Shown here in pieces: positions 21,144 to 22,351 of a DNA stretch of 22,351 nucleotides. Positions within the stretch are counted from its first letter, which is position 1. Every line of letters begins with the position of its first letter. The notes beneath the pieces are model-generated. The model worked only from the letters and a program-made list of their open reading frames with translations. It was not told the DNA's origin and made no database searches. The stretch is from NCBI GenBank assembly GCA_902803265.1, contig CADCPD010000024.1:1-22351 (forward strand), read 5' to 3'. This stretch comes from an uncultured bacterium (GTDB lineage: Bacteria > Cyanobacteriota > Vampirovibrionia > Gastranaerophilales > Gastranaerophilaceae). A program made the position numbers and the translations under genes.

Positions 21144-22351
21144 TTAGTTATTATTTTCTTCTGTTTGCTGTTGCTTATATGCAGCAATATCTTCAATTTT
21201 TATACCTGAAATACCAACTTGATTTCTGCCGTTTTCTTTAGCATAATACAAGCCCTCATCAGCAATTGTAATGAGTTCCTGATTTGTTTCACCATCATAT
21301 GGATATGTAGATACACCAACACTGATTGTAACATGAGCTTCTTGTGTTGCAGTTAACCTAAAGACTTTTTGAGCAACAGCTGAGCAAAGACGATTAGCAT
21401 TAAATAAAGCTTCTTCTTTATCAGTATTTGTAAGAATAATACTCATTTCTTCACCACCATAACGGCAAACTATATCAGTTGCACGAACATTTTGTTTAAG
21501 AGTTTTAGCGACCTGTCTTAAAACAGCATCACCGGCTTGGTGACCATAAGTATCATTGAACTTTTTAAAGAAATCAATATCAACAATTATCAAAGAAACA
21601 TGTCCATTATAACGACGAGAACTGTCGATATGCAATTTTAATTGATCTTGGAAATATCTGTGATTATATAATTCAGTTAAACCGTCAGTTGTTGCAAGCT
21701 TATATTGATAATCGAAATCTTTTGATTTAATAACATACTTAATAATGTATGAAATAATAAATATGGAAATTACAGCTATCAACGGTAATATTATATCAAT
21801 CCATAGATTTGCAAAAAACATTGCACCATTTGCAATTATTAAATATGCAACAAGAGTAGAAATTGTTGTAATAATAGCAACATAATTAGAATTAGTTCTT
21901 AGAACGACTGTTCCAACTATAGCAACTAACAATAATGTTATTATAATATTTGTAATAGGCTTAACTTTGTGGATAAAATTGCCGTCAATAAAATTATTTA
22001 AGAATGTTGCATGGATTTCAACCCCAGGATAGGTTTCTCCTGCACCACCGGTAACAGGTGTACTCTTTAAGTCACCCAAACCTGAAGTAGTTGTACCAAT
22101 AAATATAATCTTATTGTTTAAGTCATAATGTTCCTTAATTTTTTCCCCGTTCATTTGCATAACTAACTTATAAAGAGGAATATGCTGATAAGTTTTTCCG
22201 TCAGATTGACCATACCAATTTAATATCAAACCACCATCAGAATTTACAGGAATTTTTTTGTCTGCGATAAGGATATTAGAATGTTTATCAATAGATATTG
22301 TGTTATAAGAGGTATTATCCAATTTTGATTGATGATACAAAGCAGTCAAAA
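21144..22351 (-). CDS. CHASE2-GGDEF membrane diguanylate cyclase (partial)
   Basis: The reading frame runs off the right edge; no true start is within the window, and about 401 C-terminal residues are present. Numbering from the edge, 1-125 are the end of an extracytoplasmic CHASE2 sensor domain (LNWYG near 43-47 and GVEIHATFL at 109-117). Three membrane helices follow at about 133-151, 156-176 and 183-207, then a cytosolic GGDEF domain (about 220-375). This makes cyclic di-GMP from two GTP. The metal-binding DIDFFK lies at 257-262 and YGHQAGD at 268-274. The signature loop is GGEEM (298-302) instead of GGEEF, and an RxxD inhibitory site (RATD, 289-292) sits five residues ahead, so product inhibition is expected. 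The C-terminal tail is Gln/Glu/Asn-rich. The unseen N-terminus should hold another membrane helix and the rest of CHASE2. Confidence 0.93.
   Translation of the reverse strand, partial: LTALYHQSKLDNTSYNTISIDKHSNILIADKKIPVNSDGGLILNWYGQSDGKTYQHIPLYKLVMQMNGEKIKEHYDLNNKIIFIGTTTSGLGDLKSTPVTGGAGETYPGVEIHATFLNNFIDGNFIHKVKPITNIIITLLLVAIVGTVVLRTNSNYVAIITTISTLVAYLIIANGAMFFANLWIDIILPLIAVISIFIISYIIKYVIKSKDFDYQYKLATTDGLTELYNHRYFQDQLKLHIDSSRRYNGHVSLIIVDIDFFKKFNDTYGHQAGDAVLRQVAKTLKQNVRATDIVCRYGGEEMSIILTNTDKEEALFNANRLCSAVAQKVFRLTATQEAHVTISVGVSTYPYDGETNQELITIADEGLYYAKENGRNQVGISGIKIEDIAAYKQQQTEENNN

Overview
The window is AT-rich, densely coded Gram-negative-type bacterial chromosome. It carries ordinary housekeeping genes: the MEP isoprenoid step ispF, a heptose isomerase of lipopolysaccharide type, PRPP synthase, pyruvate kinase, and proline and tyrosine biosynthesis. 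I see no rRNA, tRNA, CRISPR array, insertion sequence or phage gene. Two things point to a non-photosynthetic relative of the cyanobacteria (Melainabacteria/Gastranaerophilales type). One is a small DprA-like Rossmann protein that I recall as characteristic of cyanobacteria. The other is an S-F-K-G motif at both ends of a giant GH13 protein, which I recall from proteins of that lineage. This assignment is an inference from memory, not a search result.

Layout. At 1-75 there is the probable tail of a rightward gene and its terminator. At 159-314 lies a leftward 51-residue ORF with a strong ribosome binding site that matches nothing I know. From 4972 down to 423 runs a tight leftward operon of seven genes: DprA-like protein, an unrecognised helical protein, Nudix ADP-sugar pyrophosphatase, HAD phosphatase, ispF, gloA and gmhA. 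Gaps are 15 bases or less, with TAATG or ATGA overlaps. A 69-bp divergent region separates this operon from the rightward pcrA helicase gene, followed by prs and a double zinc-ribbon protein.

The middle section contains convergent pairs with no room between them. The zinc-ribbon gene abuts a leftward exported alpha/beta-hydrolase-fold protein that has lost its Ser and His catalytic residues. A rightward helical-repeat protein of 303 residues overlaps the end of leftward pncC by 34 bp. The leftward 1367-residue GH13 glucan-active enzyme ends at a strong terminator just upstream of the pncC promoter. It is divergent from a rightward cluster of pyk, an unknown 153-residue protein, proB, proA and tyrA. 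The window closes with the C-terminal part of a leftward CHASE2-GGDEF membrane diguanylate cyclase.

How the genes fit together. The GH13 enzyme and pyruvate kinase form a divergent pair at the two ends of glucan/sugar catabolism. proB and proA catalyse the first two steps of proline synthesis, and tyrA makes the tyrosine precursor. pncC recycles nicotinamide mononucleotide. The observations I find most worth a second look are the catalytically degenerate hydrolase, the GH13 protein with a roughly 530-residue insertion and SFKG ends, the helical-repeat protein with codon use suggesting high expression, two promoters placed so that their mRNAs should be (nearly) leaderless, and the small ORF at 159-314. 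I found no clear multi-gene undescribed system.
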